The notes: generated from the sequence alone by a model not told the origin. Counted from the first letter of the stretch, positions 25,907-35,220 are shown. The stretch is DNA of 64,000 nucleotides from Cohaesibacter gelatinilyticus (GCF_900215605.1 NZ_OBEL01000001.1:124001-188000), one strand, 5' to 3'. Program-made: numbers and translations.

Positions 25907-25941
25907 ATCTGGCGCAGATATTGGCTCCGAAAGGAATGAAC

Positions 25942-26103
25942 ATGACCAAAGTAACTGAAATGGTGCAGTTGAGTGACGAGCAAAAAAAGCGTCAACGCAA
26001 ACGTTCTATTGCGATAGCTGTGTCACTTGGTGTGTTGGTTGCTATTTTCTATGCCATCACATTGGTGAAGATGGGCCCGGGTATCCTCAATCGCCCATTG
26101 TGA
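25942..26103 (+). CDS. Small single-TM protein of the cta cluster (CoxF-like)
   Basis: 53 residues from the ATG at 25942, which has AAAGGA 6 nt upstream; an ATG two codons earlier is less well spaced. A basic cytoplasmic N-terminus (LSDEQKKRQRKRSIAIA) is followed by one TM helix (about 26-44). A small protein of this type sits between ctaB and ctaG in many rhizobia and is thought to be an oxidase accessory or assembly protein. That role is inferred only from position. Confidence 0.75.
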   Translation: MTKVTEMVQLSDEQKKRQRKRSIAIAVSLGVLVAIFYAITLVKMGPGILNRPL

Positions 26104-26149
26104 TCATGTTACGACACGTAATCGGTTCTGAGTTACGGATAGAGACCAA

Positions 26150-26764
26150 ATGACAGAGCAGACAGAAAAATTGCAGACTGCAAAGAGCAAGGCAAATCGC
26201 AATATGGCGATAGGTCTGGCAGTCTTTGTCTCCTGCATGGTGGGTGTGGCTTATGCGGCGGTGCCTCTCTATGAGCTTTTTTGTCGTGTAACCGGTTATG
26301 GTGGAACCACTCAACAGGCAAGTTCTTCCCCGGTAGACGTTATTGATCGCGAAATCACAATCCGGTTCGATGCCAACATTGGTTACGGGCTTGCATGGGA
26401 TTTCAAGCCGATTACCAAACCGATCACGCTGAAAGTGGGTGAAACTGCAGAGGCTAACTATCAGGTGGTCAATATAGGCAAGGCACCATCCGCAGGCACC
26501 GCGACCTTCAACGTTACCCCGCAGGCAGCAGGCATCTATTTCAATAAATTGGATTGTTTTTGCTTCACCTATCAAGAGGTGAAAGCAGGGGAGTCCGTCA
26601 AAATGCCGGTGGTATTCTTTGTTGACCCCGATATCGACAAAGATCCGAATTTGGAAACCATCGATACCATCACATTGTCCTATACCTTCTTCCCTCAGGA
26701 GAGAGAGGAAGCTGCTTTGACAGAAAAGAAACAAAGCAAGGCAGGAATCGGGACTGAGTCATAA
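26150..26764 (+). CDS. ctaG: Cytochrome c oxidase assembly protein CtaG (Cox11)
   Basis: 204 residues: one N-terminal TM helix (about 19-38, ending AAVPLYELFCRVTGYGG) and a periplasmic immunoglobulin-like copper domain. The copper-binding CFCF motif is in KLDCFCFTYQEV, and the conserved PVVFFVDPDI and TLSYTFF follow. It delivers copper to the Cu-B site of subunit I. Lies between the small TM protein and ctaE, the standard alphaproteobacterial order. Confidence 0.97.
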   Translation: MTEQTEKLQTAKSKANRNMAIGLAVFVSCMVGVAYAAVPLYELFCRVTGYGGTTQQASSSPVDVIDREITIRFDANIGYGLAWDFKPITKPITLKVGETAEANYQVVNIGKAPSAGTATFNVTPQAAGIYFNKLDCFCFTYQEVKAGESVKMPVVFFVDPDIDKDPNLETIDTITLSYTFFPQEREEAALTEKKQSKAGIGTES

Positions 26765-26880
26765 TGCGGACGCTGATCCGCAACAGATAAGATCAAGATT
26801 GTCGTCGCCTCTCTGTTCCAGGGAATAGGGCGGGAGATGAGAACGCAAACCCAAGCATGTGCTGGGAGGAGAAAGCTGAT

Positions 26881-27720
26881 ATGGCAGAGGCTAGTACCAA
26901 AAACCACGATTATCACATCATAGATCCCAGTCCCTGGCCGTTCATCGGTTCAGTGTCTGCTTTCATTATGGCAGTTGGTGCGATCACCTATTTCCATGAC
27001 GGCCCGATTTGGGTGATGTTGATCGGTCTGGCCGGTGTTCTTTATACCATGCTGGCTTGGTGGAGCGATGTGATCAAGGAAGCTCATGAGGGCCATCATA
27101 CGCCTGTGGTGCAACTGCATTTGCGCTATGGCATGATCATGTTCATCGCGTCAGAGGTGATGTTCTTCGTTGCCTGGTTCTGGGCCTTTTTCGATGCCAG
27201 CCTGTTCTTCGACGAGGCGCAACAATTTGCTCGTGTTGAATATACCGGTGGCATGTGGCCACCAAAAGGTATCGAAGTGATTGACGCCTGGCATCTGCCG
27301 CTTTTCAATACCTTGCTGTTGCTGACATCTGGCACTACTGTGACTTGGGCGCACCATGCTCTGATCGAAGGGGATCGTGAAGGGTTGAAATGGGGCTTGA
27401 TCCTTACAGTGCTGCTCGGCGCGATCTTTACCTGCGTTCAGGTTTACGAATATGTCGTAGCGCCTTTTGCCTTCAAGGATAGCATCTATGGCGCAACCTT
27501 CTTCATGGCGACCGGCTTCCATGGCTTCCACGTTTTTGTCGGCACCATTTTTCTGATTGTGTGTTTGATCCGTGCCAACAAAGGTCACTTCACTCCAAAA
27601 CAGCATTTCGGTTTCGAATCCGCTGCTTGGTACTGGCACTTTGTGGATGTGGTGTGGCTCTTCCTGTTTGCTGCAGTCTATCTGTGGGGCAATGCAGGTG
27701 GTGTTGTGGCCGCTCACTAA
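26881..27720 (+). CDS. ctaE: Cytochrome c oxidase subunit III
   Basis: 279 residues from the ATG at 26881 ([20 protein letters not shown]); GGAGGAG lies upstream, and an earlier start eight codons upstream is unlikely. Seven TM helices. Conserved blocks are [24 protein letters not shown] with its proton-channel glutamate, [42 protein letters not shown] and [16 protein letters not shown]. It stabilises proton uptake through the D channel of subunit I. A terminator follows. Confidence 0.98.
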   Translation: MAEASTKNHDYHIIDPSPWPFIGSVSAFIMAVGAITYFHDGPIWVMLIGLAGVLYTMLAWWSDVIKEAHEGHHTPVVQLHLRYGMIMFIASEVMFFVAWFWAFFDASLFFDEAQQFARVEYTGGMWPPKGIEVIDAWHLPLFNTLLLLTSGTTVTWAHHALIEGDREGLKWGLILTVLLGAIFTCVQVYEYVVAPFAFKDSIYGATFFMATGFHGFHVFVGTIFLIVCLIRANKGHFTPKQHFGFESAAWYWHFVDVVWLFLFAAVYLWGNAGGVVAAH

Positions 27721-27787
27721 CGAATTCTGTGTAATGGCAAGACTTGAAAGCGAGCTTGTTACTCAGTCATTTGGATGAACAAAAGAA

Positions 27788-27812
27788 GGGTGGCCAATGG
27801 TCACCCTTTTTT
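27788..27812 (+). terminator. Rho-independent terminator after ctaE
   Basis: GGGTGGCC/GGTCACCC stem with a 3-nt loop and six T, 68 bp after the ctaE stop. Confidence 0.8.
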
Positions 27813-27851
27813 ATCATGTGTCTTCTCAACGGCATCAAGAAATGAATCGGT

Positions 27852-28256
27852 ATGGCAGGATATTCTCCTAATCCCTTGCACAAGAAACTCGGCCTGAAAG
27901 AAGGCATCAAAGCTTGCCATCTGTTTGCGCCTGATGACTATCTGACGCTTCTGGGAGAGCGAGCCCCTGCTGTCGATTGGCTGGAAGGTATGAGTAAGGA
28001 TATGGATTTTGTTCATATTTTTGTCAAAGAACAAGCCGTGTTAAGTGATTTTTTGTTGTTGGCAAAAGAGGCAATCAAACCTGCAGGAATGATTTGGATA
28101 TCCTGGCCCAAGAAAGCCTCCAAAGTGCCAACGGATATGAGCGAAGATGCGGTGAGAGAGACGTGTTTTCCCATGGGACTGGTTGATGTGAAGGTCTGTG
28201 CCGTTGATGATATTTGGTCCGGCCTTAAACTGGTCATTCGAAAAGAATTGCGCTGA
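27852..28256 (+). CDS. DUF3052 family protein
   Basis: 134 residues; soluble. Begins MAGYSPNPLHKKLGLKEGIKACHLFAPDDY and contains AGMIWISWPKKASKVPTDMSEDAVRE and CAVDDIWSGLKLVIRKE, the usual DUF3052 layout. The family is widespread, of unknown function, and sometimes described as SAM-methyltransferase-like without the SAM motif. Here it sits between ctaE and the DUF983 gene, 13 bp before the latter, so it is co-transcribed with oxidase assembly genes; any link to the oxidase is speculative. Confidence 0.8.
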   Translation: MAGYSPNPLHKKLGLKEGIKACHLFAPDDYLTLLGERAPAVDWLEGMSKDMDFVHIFVKEQAVLSDFLLLAKEAIKPAGMIWISWPKKASKVPTDMSEDAVRETCFPMGLVDVKVCAVDDIWSGLKLVIRKELR

Positions 28257-28269
28257 AGGAATCGAAAAG

Positions 28270-28665
28270 ATGACAACTCGGAAGCAACAGAGTGGCAGTC
28301 TGACCAGATCGGCCTTTCTCGGCAAATGCCCTCGGTGTGGGCATGGGAAGCTTTATAGCGGCTTCTTGAAGATTGCCAATCGGTGCAATCATTGCGATCT
28401 GGATTATTCCTTTGCCGATAGCGGAGATGGACCTGCGGTCTTTGTGATCATGATAGTGGGGTTTTTGGCAACGGCCGGTGTGCTCTATACCGAGTTTGCG
28501 TTCGAGCCCCCGGTCTGGTTGCATGTTGTTCTATGGGGACCTTTGACTATTCTCCTCTCCCTTCTTTTTCTGTATTGGTTGAAGGGAGGATTGATTGCAC
28601 AGCAATATAAAACCCATGCCAAGCCGGGTGAGTTGCGCCATGACAAACCCGACAAGGATCAATGA
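28270..28665 (+). CDS. DUF983 family membrane protein
   Basis: 131 residues from the ATG at 28270 (AAGGA 9 nt upstream). A treble-clef-like zinc motif CPRCGHGKLYSGFLKIANRCNHC (two CxxC pairs, about 24-46) is followed by two TM helices (about 57-75 and 85-103). DUF983 is regularly found between ctaE and SURF1 in alphaproteobacteria. The stop overlaps the SURF1 start (ATGA), so the two are translationally coupled. Role unknown, probably in oxidase biogenesis. Confidence 0.88.
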   Translation: MTTRKQQSGSLTRSAFLGKCPRCGHGKLYSGFLKIANRCNHCDLDYSFADSGDGPAVFVIMIVGFLATAGVLYTEFAFEPPVWLHVVLWGPLTILLSLLFLYWLKGGLIAQQYKTHAKPGELRHDKPDKDQ

Positions 28666-29444
28666 TCTCCAGACCTTTCCGAATGAGCCACACTATGACC
28701 GATGAACCAAAGCCTGCACGCATATGGCCCATGAGCCTGGCAGTTCTGATTGCGCTCTCGATCCTGATCAGTCTTGGGACCTGGCAGCTCAAACGACTTT
28801 CTTGGAAAGAAAACCTGATTGCAACAGTGACCGAGCGATTGGCAATGAAACCTGAAAACGCGCCAGGTCCGAAGGAATGGTCGAATGTCGATCGGGAAAG
28901 CCATCTTTATCGCCCGGTGCAATTGAGCGGTCAATATGATCATGAGCGGGAAGTGCATGTCTGGTTTGCATTGAATGATCCCAAAGGTGGGCCGCTTTAT
29001 GGTCCAGGATATCTGATCCTGACCAGATTCACGACAAGCGAAGGCTGGGATGTAATCGTTAATCGTGGTTTCGTGCCGGAAGGAATGAAAGATCCAGCCT
29101 CGCGACCCACGACTTTGGAGCAGGGCGAACAGATTATCACAGGATTGGTGCGTTTTGATGAACCTAAAAGTTGGCTGTCACCTCCTGCGGATAAGGATAA
29201 TAATGTCTGGATCGTGCGGCAAGTAGAGGAAATGGCACAATTTCTGAAGCTTGATCCTGAACGCACCGCACCCTATTGGATTGATTTGACCAAGGGACAG
29301 GGCGAAGCTGGGTTACCACAAGGTGGCGAGACTGTCGTGAGCTTTACCAACAATCATTTGCAATATCTTCTTACCTGGTATGGCTTGGCCGGTGTTCTGA
29401 TTGGCGTATATCTGGTCTGGCTGGTCAAACGTCGAAGATCTTAG
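28662..29444 (+). CDS. SURF1 family cytochrome oxidase assembly protein
   Basis: 260 residues: TM helices near 24-42 and 232-252 flank a periplasmic domain. Family blocks are SLGTWQLKRLSWKENLI, VQLSGQYDHEREVHVWF, VIVNRGFVPEGMKD and SFTNNHLQYLLTWYGLAGVLIGVYLVWL. SURF1 helps place heme a in subunit I. The ATG overlaps the DUF983 stop. An in-frame ATG seven codons later is also possible. Confidence 0.94.
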   Translation: MISRPFRMSHTMTDEPKPARIWPMSLAVLIALSILISLGTWQLKRLSWKENLIATVTERLAMKPENAPGPKEWSNVDRESHLYRPVQLSGQYDHEREVHVWFALNDPKGGPLYGPGYLILTRFTTSEGWDVIVNRGFVPEGMKDPASRPTTLEQGEQIITGLVRFDEPKSWLSPPADKDNNVWIVRQVEEMAQFLKLDPERTAPYWIDLTKGQGEAGLPQGGETVVSFTNNHLQYLLTWYGLAGVLIGVYLVWLVKRRRS

Positions 29445-29454
29445 CGACCTATCC

Positions 29455-29495
29455 ATATCGTGACGCTCTGCAAAGGTAGCAAAGTGTCACGATAT
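29455..29495 (+). terminator. Hairpin after SURF1, likely end of the cta transcript
   Basis: Perfect 10-bp inverted repeat ATATCGTGAC/GTCACGATAT with a 21-nt loop, 11 bp after the SURF1 stop, followed by TTTG. Modest as a terminator. Confidence 0.4.
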
Positions 29496-29620
29496 TTGAT
29501 GGCATAAGGTAAACCTTTTCATTGACCCATGCTTCAAAACGGGCGATCAGTGCGGCAATATGGCGAGTTCAATCTGGAGATTGGGCAAAGGCAACTGATC
29601 GGCACTGCAAGGACGGTGAT

Positions 29621-30292
29621 ATGCTCGTAATTTTCGACTTTGATGGCACTTTGGTGGATTCTGAGATTCTATGGGCTCAGGCAACGTCAGAAATCATGCA
29701 AGAGGAAGGGATTGATATGTCCGTCGAGACATATAATGCCCAATATGCCGGCATGAACTCCAATGAGATCATCGAGCATCTGGAAGATGAACTTGATCAG
29801 GGCCTTGCTCATGACATTCCCCAGCGTATTGAAGATAAGGTAGACAAGAAACTGGAGAAGCTCAAAGTCATTGATGGTGTTCATGCAATGCTTGATGAAC
29901 TGGATTATGCCCGATGCCTTTGTTCCAACTCCGGTAGTGAATATCTGGCTGACCACATGCGTTCGACAGGCTTGTGGGATCGCTTCCGCCCGTATGTTTA
30001 TGCTGCCCCGGAAGTTGGAACCAAAGCGCCAAAGCCGGATCCAAATGTTTTCCTGCATGCTGCAACAACTTTGGATGTTGAACCAAAGGATTGCTATGTC
30101 GTGGAGGACAGTTTTCACGGTGTGCAGGCTGCGGTTGCTGCGGGTATGCGTGTGGTAGGCTTCATTGGTGGCAGCCATTCCTATCCCGGACATGGAGAGC
30201 ATTTGATGGATGCCGGTGCCGAAACGGTGATTCATCGCTTCGAAGATCTGCCAGCAACATTGGAAGCACTAAAAATCTGGCAGGATCAGTAA
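29621..30292 (+). CDS. HAD-superfamily (subfamily IA) phosphatase
   Basis: 223 residues from the ATG at 29621 (AAGGA 7 nt upstream); the longer frame upstream lacks HAD features. Motif I is DFDGTLVDSE with D6 as nucleophile and D8 as acid. Motif II is CSNSGSEYL, motif III KAPKPDPNVFLHAA, and motif IV VVEDSFHGVQAAVAAGM. The helical cap between motifs I and II (about 15-85) is of the beta-phosphoglucomutase/phosphoglycolate type. Substrate not assignable. Monocistronic, with no terminator seen. Confidence 0.9.
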   Translation: MLVIFDFDGTLVDSEILWAQATSEIMQEEGIDMSVETYNAQYAGMNSNEIIEHLEDELDQGLAHDIPQRIEDKVDKKLEKLKVIDGVHAMLDELDYARCLCSNSGSEYLADHMRSTGLWDRFRPYVYAAPEVGTKAPKPDPNVFLHAATTLDVEPKDCYVVEDSFHGVQAAVAAGMRVVGFIGGSHSYPGHGEHLMDAGAETVIHRFEDLPATLEALKIWQDQ

Positions 30293-30559
30293 AACGTGTA
30301 TTGCTTACAAGCGATTTTGTGTTTTTTTGAAAGCGTGAATATAAGGTGGCTGGAGTATATCTGGCCGCTTCCGTAATATGTTTGTCATATACATGCCAGA
30401 AGCCTTGTTAGAAATGACAATAAGCGCAAGCCAATTGTAACTCTTTGCAATTATAAGTGTTTTAGACTTTGTTGTCAGAATGGCTATAGCAATTATTTAC
30501 CCAATTTAAACGTCATATGCTATATGTTGATTGCAAATGCGGTAGGCGAGGGCAATGTC

Positions 30560-31090
30560 ATGCATCATACGAGGTTCGGCACTGGCACTTGGGTAAAGTT
30601 GATTTTGGTTCCCATAGCATGGCTACTATGGGTTGTAGGGGCCAGCGCGGGTGCTTATGAAGAGACCAAAGAGCGAACAATCATTACCATCACGGGAAAA
30701 ATCTCTCCGGATATTCCAAACGGAGCAGCCAGAATTGGCTATGACACTTTCAAGAAAATTGGTGTCAAGGAGATGGAAACCCGCACTTTCTATTCGAAAA
30801 AACGCTACAAGTTTAGCGGTGTTTTGATGCGTGATCTTCTCGATTATGTCGGGGCAAATGGTGAAACACTGGAAGTGACTGCGCTTGATGATTATCGGAT
30901 CAATATCCCGATTGCAGATTACCAAAAATACGATGTTTTGCTGGCTTTCAAATTGGATGGCAAAAATCTATCCATTCGCGATCGCGGACCTGCTCGCATA
31001 ATCTATCCAATAGAGCAGCATTCTGAATTGAGCGATAAGAAATATGCAAGCCGCTATATATGGCAAATCAAGGGCATGAGAGTGAAATGA
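30560..31090 (+). CDS. Periplasmic molybdopterin-binding-fold (SUOX-like) protein without cysteine
   Basis: 176 residues from the ATG at 30560 (GAGGG 7 nt upstream). Signal sequence/TM to about residue 32 (VVGASAGAY). The mature part resembles the oxidoreductase molybdopterin-binding fold: TITGKISPDIPNG, TRTFYSKKRYKFSGVLMRDLLDYVGANGETLEVTALDDYRINIPIADYQKYDVLLAFKLDGK and GPARIIYPIEQH. It is short and contains no cysteine after the signal, so the Mo-coordinating cysteine of sulfite-oxidase-type enzymes is missing and it is unlikely to be a redox enzyme. Its TGA overlaps the ATG of the GGDEF-EAL gene, suggesting a sensor-effector pair. Confidence 0.75.
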   Translation: MHHTRFGTGTWVKLILVPIAWLLWVVGASAGAYEETKERTIITITGKISPDIPNGAARIGYDTFKKIGVKEMETRTFYSKKRYKFSGVLMRDLLDYVGANGETLEVTALDDYRINIPIADYQKYDVLLAFKLDGKNLSIRDRGPARIIYPIEQHSELSDKKYASRYIWQIKGMRVK

Positions 31091-33135
31091 AAAAGCAAAT
31101 AAAATGGCTTGCTCTTATTTATCTTGCAGCTGTTGGTGCTTTGCTCTTCCTTGAAGTTGCTCATTTCAAGGAAATGCGCAAGGTCAGTAGCCAGATTGGC
31201 GAAAGTTATGATTTGATCTCCTCGCGCGATGAAGGGTTGCGCCTGGAAGTAGAATATCGACGCTTCCAATATAAGGTGGCTTCCTATGTGCGTGGACAAG
31301 GCGAAGTAAGTCATGCTGATGTTCTGACATGGTTTGATATTTTCTGGAGCCGAGCCCATTCCATTGCAACAGAAAACTCCATTCCCGATGGTATGGATGC
31401 CAAGCAAGCAACAATTCTATTTGCCGATATGCGCGAGGCACTGAAACAAGTTGATCCATTGGTGCAGAATTTGCGCAGGGGTGATGAAGAAGCCCTGTCT
31501 GCAATCCAAAAGGGGTTGGAAGCTTTTGATGGCCGTGTGACGGAACTGGCAGTAGCAATCGCCCAGACACGAGTGGAAGAGGCAGCATCGCTGCAAGACA
31601 ATCTCGATTTGGCTTTGCAGGGAATTGATACATTGCTGATCACTTCCACTGCTGGCGGCGTCCTGATTCTTACCCTGTTCGGTGTCGAGGCTTTTCGAGC
31701 GCGCCGGGCGGAAAGAAAGATCAAGATCAGAGAAGCAAGGGTACGGTTCCTTGCTGAACATGATTCATTGACGCGTCTTGGAAACAGAGCTTATTTGAAC
31801 ATCAAGATGAAGGAGTTCATAAAGGAGGCCAAAGCCCAGGATGAGAGTTTTCACCTGTTGTTGTTGGATCTGGATAAATTCAAGGATGTGAATGATACCT
31901 TTGGTCATCCAACTGGCGATCAATTGTTGAAAAACGCGGCAAGACGCCTGTCGGGTATCTTCCGTTCGGATGATATCGTGGCGAGGTTGGGTGGAGACGA
32001 ATTTGCTATTCTGATCAAGGCCGATATGCTGGATATCGAAAAGGTTGTAAGCCGGGTTATTGCTGCTCTATCTTCCAGCTTTGTGATCAACGGTCATGAA
32101 ATTCATATCTCTACATCGGTCGGAGTTTCCCGTTATCCAGATCTATCGGACACAGCAGATGATCTGATGCGTGATGCTGACCTTGCCCTCTATGCCGCCA
32201 AGAATGCGGGCCGGAATACCTGGGCATTGTATAAGCATTCCATGAGCGTTGAAATCAAACATCGTATGGGTCTGGAGGCAGACCTGCGCAATGCATTGAA
32301 TAGTGAAACCGGTGGCTTGGAAGTCTATTATCAACCGCAAGTGCTCTTCACCGAAAATAAGAATGAAGCATTGTCGGTGGTTGGTGTTGAAGCTCTGGTT
32401 CGTTGGTTCCATCCAGAACATGGTGCAATTCCGCCAATGGACTTCATTGATATTGCGGAAAGCACCGGGATCATTGATGAACTATCTTCCTGGGTGACCC
32501 GTCAGGCCTGTGAGGATGTTGTATTGTGGCATAAGGCCGGCTTTGACATCAGCCTTGCCGTTAATCTGTCCCCTCATCAGCTGAACAATCGTTATTTGCC
32601 CGATGAGATTTTCCAGGTCCTACGAGATACCGGCATGGCTGCCGATAAGCTGACGCTGGAAATCACGGAAAGTGCTGCGGTTCAAAATACTCAAACAGCA
32701 GTTGAGATGCTTGATATATTGAACAAGCGCGGTATCTCGCTGGCCATGGATGATTTTGGAACAGGATATTCAAACCTTGGTTATCTGAAGAGCTTGCCAC
32801 TCGATTGTCTGAAGATCGACCGTTCATTTGTGACCCATATCGAAACCAACGAAGAAGATCGCAAATTGGTGCGCGGTATTGTCAACCTTGCTCGCGGTAT
32901 GGGGCTGAAGGTTGTGGCGGAAGGTGTGGAGACTGAGCATCAGGTGGAATTCTTGCGTAGTCTGCATTGTGATGTCGGGCAAGGCTATTTGTTTGGCCGT
33001 CCGATGAACAAGCTCAAACTGGTGGCAATGCTGGAGCGAGAGCGGGCGCAAGCCAATCTCTGGAACGAGTTGAATGACAATGAGGATGTTCCTTATCGCG
33101 AAGCAACATTCCACGACGATGAATTGTCCAGCTAG
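31087..33135 (+). CDS. Membrane GGDEF-EAL cyclic-di-GMP enzyme
   Basis: 682 residues from the ATG at 31087, overlapping the previous stop (ATGA). TM helix near 6-22, a helical periplasmic sensor (about 23-180), TM near 182-202, then GGDEF (about 225-385) with intact RLGGDEFAIL near 300. EAL (about 400-650) has GVEALVRW, NLSPHQL, EITESAA, DDFGTGYSNLGYLKSLPLDCLKIDRSFV and AEGVETEHQVEF. All catalytic motifs of both domains look intact, so it could make or break cyclic-di-GMP. Translational coupling to the molybdopterin-fold protein suggests that partner regulates it from the periplasm. A terminator follows. Confidence 0.93.
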   Translation: MKKQIKWLALIYLAAVGALLFLEVAHFKEMRKVSSQIGESYDLISSRDEGLRLEVEYRRFQYKVASYVRGQGEVSHADVLTWFDIFWSRAHSIATENSIPDGMDAKQATILFADMREALKQVDPLVQNLRRGDEEALSAIQKGLEAFDGRVTELAVAIAQTRVEEAASLQDNLDLALQGIDTLLITSTAGGVLILTLFGVEAFRARRAERKIKIREARVRFLAEHDSLTRLGNRAYLNIKMKEFIKEAKAQDESFHLLLLDLDKFKDVNDTFGHPTGDQLLKNAARRLSGIFRSDDIVARLGGDEFAILIKADMLDIEKVVSRVIAALSSSFVINGHEIHISTSVGVSRYPDLSDTADDLMRDADLALYAAKNAGRNTWALYKHSMSVEIKHRMGLEADLRNALNSETGGLEVYYQPQVLFTENKNEALSVVGVEALVRWFHPEHGAIPPMDFIDIAESTGIIDELSSWVTRQACEDVVLWHKAGFDISLAVNLSPHQLNNRYLPDEIFQVLRDTGMAADKLTLEITESAAVQNTQTAVEMLDILNKRGISLAMDDFGTGYSNLGYLKSLPLDCLKIDRSFVTHIETNEEDRKLVRGIVNLARGMGLKVVAEGVETEHQVEFLRSLHCDVGQGYLFGRPMNKLKLVAMLERERAQANLWNELNDNEDVPYREATFHDDELSS

Positions 33136-33156
33136 GCTCTGGAAGATGAAGTCAAA

Positions 33157-33192
33157 ATAAAAGCCGCCAGATCATTTTCTGGCGGCTTTTAT
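33157..33192. terminator. Bidirectional rho-independent terminator
   Basis: AAAAGCCGCCAG/CTGGCGGCTTTT stem with an 8-nt loop and T-rich flanks on both strands, between the convergent GGDEF-EAL gene and gcvH. Confidence 0.9.
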
Positions 33193-33228
33193 ATAATTTG
33201 CAAGGCTGCTGAAGCTCGGTAAAATCTC

Positions 33229-33603
33229 TTATTCCTGTTCGGCAACAAAAGCTTTGTAGGCGTCAGCACTCATCATGCCTTCAAGCTGGCTGGAATCGCT
33301 TACTTTTATTTTCATGAACCAGGCACCGGTTTCTGCTTCACTATTGACCTTGGACGGGTCTTCTTCCAATGCTTCATTGACTTCGACAACTTCGCCATCA
33401 ATCGGAGCATAAACTTCGGAAGCGGCCTTCACACTTTCAACGACAGCGGCATCGCCACCTTTTTCAAGCTCAGCGCCAACTTCTGGCAATTCTACGAATA
33501 CGACATCGCCAAGCTGGCTTTGGGCAAAATCAGTGATGCCAACAGTTGCAACATCGCCATCAATGGCAATCCACTCATGATCTTCGGTGAAAAGTTTGCT
33601 CAT
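33229..33603 (-). CDS. gcvH: Glycine cleavage system H protein
   Basis: 124 residues, normal length. It carries the lipoyl arm that moves the aminomethyl group between P, T and L proteins. The lipoylation site is K59 in [47 protein letters not shown] and [14 protein letters not shown] are conserved. It lies 67 bp downstream of gcvT on the same strand and ends at a terminator; gcvP is not next to it. Confidence 0.98.
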   Translation of the reverse strand: MSKLFTEDHEWIAIDGDVATVGITDFAQSQLGDVVFVELPEVGAELEKGGDAAVVESVKAASEVYAPIDGEVVEVNEALEEDPSKVNSEAETGAWFMKIKVSDSSQLEGMMSADAYKAFVAEQE

Positions 33604-33670
33604 AAGTCAGGTCCTGTATCTAGGTGTTTGTCTGTTTGGGTTTGTTATTTTGTGTAATTGATAAGCCGGA

Positions 33671-34807
33671 TTACGGCTTGCGCACATAGCGCTGCGGCAC
33701 AAATGGCATGGAGGCTACTTTGGCATCCAATGCACGTTTGCGCACCATGAGCTTGACCTCGGTGCCTTCAGCAGCAAAGTTGCTGTCGATATAGCCCATC
33801 GCGATTGGAGCCTGCACAGTTGGTGCAAAGCCACCAGAGGTGATCTCACCAATTTCATTGCCATTCAGATCTTGAATGATGGCGCCTTCGCGGGCGGGTG
33901 CTTTTCCTTCCAGGCGAAAGCCAACACGCTTGCGTTTGGTGCCGTTGGCAAGACCGGAAATGATCCGCTTGTCACCAGGGAAGCCACCTTCCTCGCGACG
34001 TTTCTTCTGAATGGCAAAGCCAAGATCAGCCTCTGCGGGGTCTGTGTCATTGGTCAGATCATGACCATAGAGGCACAGGCCGCTCTCAAGGCGAAGGCTG
34101 TCTCGTGCGCCAAGGCCGGATGCTTCGACTTCTGGCTCCGCCAGCAACAGGCGCGCCAGAGTTTCAGCTTCGTCATTGGTGACAGAAAGCTCAAATCCGT
34201 CTTCCCCGGTATAGCCACAGCGAGAAACAAAGCAGTCAATGCTTCCGACATTGGCGCGAATGGAAGTCATGAAAGACATGTCATCCGCTTCCGTGCAATG
34301 ACGTTGGACTGCATCAATCGCTTTGGGGCCCTGGATGGCGATCAAGGCGCGATCGTCAAGTTTCCTCAATTTGATATTGTCTGGCAGTTTGGACTCCAGA
34401 TGGGCGTAGTCACCATCCTTGCAAGCACCGTTGACGACGATCATCAAATGCCCATCCAGTTCAGGGTTGGCAGGACGAGTGACGATGAAATCGTCGATGA
34501 TACCGCCCTCATCATTGAGCAACAGGGAATACCGCATCTTTCCCAAACCAAGCTTGGTAAAGGCAGACGGGGTCAGTGCTTCCAGAAATTTCGCAGTGGT
34601 CTCATGATCCGGACCCTCAAGCACGGCCTGACCCATATGGGAGACATCGAACATTGCGGCGCTGTCGCGACACTGTACGTGCTCTGCCATGATGCCAGCT
34701 TCATAGCGAACGGGCAGGGCATAACCAGCAAAGTCAACCAAGCTTCCGCCTAGCTCGACATGGAGATCATAAAGAGGGGTTTTTTTAGCCTGGGTCAAAT
34801 CAGCCAT
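33671..34807 (-). CDS. gcvT: Aminomethyltransferase (glycine cleavage T protein)
   Basis: 378 residues, tetrahydrofolate-dependent. It begins KKTPLYDLHVELGGSLVDFAGYALPVRY; MFDVSHMGQ, GYTGEDGFELSV and LGARDSLRLESGLCLYGHDL follow. The last block holds the region around the usual folate-binding and catalytic aspartate. The C-terminal domain has EGAIIQDLNGNEIGEITSGGFAPT. It releases ammonia and forms methylene-tetrahydrofolate from the H-protein intermediate. First gene of gcvT-gcvH, under a tandem glycine riboswitch in its leader. Confidence 0.98.
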   Translation of the reverse strand: MADLTQAKKTPLYDLHVELGGSLVDFAGYALPVRYEAGIMAEHVQCRDSAAMFDVSHMGQAVLEGPDHETTAKFLEALTPSAFTKLGLGKMRYSLLLNDEGGIIDDFIVTRPANPELDGHLMIVVNGACKDGDYAHLESKLPDNIKLRKLDDRALIAIQGPKAIDAVQRHCTEADDMSFMTSIRANVGSIDCFVSRCGYTGEDGFELSVTNDEAETLARLLLAEPEVEASGLGARDSLRLESGLCLYGHDLTNDTDPAEADLGFAIQKKRREEGGFPGDKRIISGLANGTKRKRVGFRLEGKAPAREGAIIQDLNGNEIGEITSGGFAPTVQAPIAMGYIDSNFAAEGTEVKLMVRKRALDAKVASMPFVPQRYVRKP

Positions 34808-34894
34808 CGGTCACCTAATCCTTGCGTTGAAGGGTCTGTATGGAGCCCATATCAGCCTTCAATCAGAGTTGCACAAGTTCCGACATGCTGCCAG

Positions 34895-35150
34895 AACAAA
34901 GTGCCTCCTCTGTCACAGGACCTGAGAGATTTCCCGATCCTTCAAAAAGGATCAGTTACTTCCTTCGGTGAGCCGGGCAATTGGTCTGTGCCTGACTGCT
35001 TTCCAGAGTGTCGCTGGTCTACGCGGTCCCTGATGCCTGAGAGTTTCCGAGGCGGTTGCTCCTTCGGCGTCGAAGAGATAACTTTCAACAAAGCGTCCAT
35101 AGTGGGGACATTGGCGCTTGTCGTCAGCTCCTCCGATCTCTCCCGCTGAC
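34895..35150 (-). promoter_or_regulatory. Tandem glycine riboswitch
   Basis: On the minus strand, in the gcvT leader, two aptamers follow each other. The first has GGGAGAG, then CGCCGAAGGAGCAA and CTCTCAGGCA. The second has CACCGAAGGAAGTAA, a GATCCTT/AAGGATC stem, and CTCTCAGGTC. These are the conserved glycine-riboswitch pieces, in the usual two-aptamer arrangement, some 90 bp before the gcvT start. In the known class, glycine binding switches on the glycine cleavage genes. Ends are approximate. Confidence 0.93.
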
Positions 35151-35220
35151 CTACTTGCATGATATCGCAATACCATGCTTCTGCTTCCAGATCGCGACAA
35201 CAATCTGGTAGCCTTCCTTT

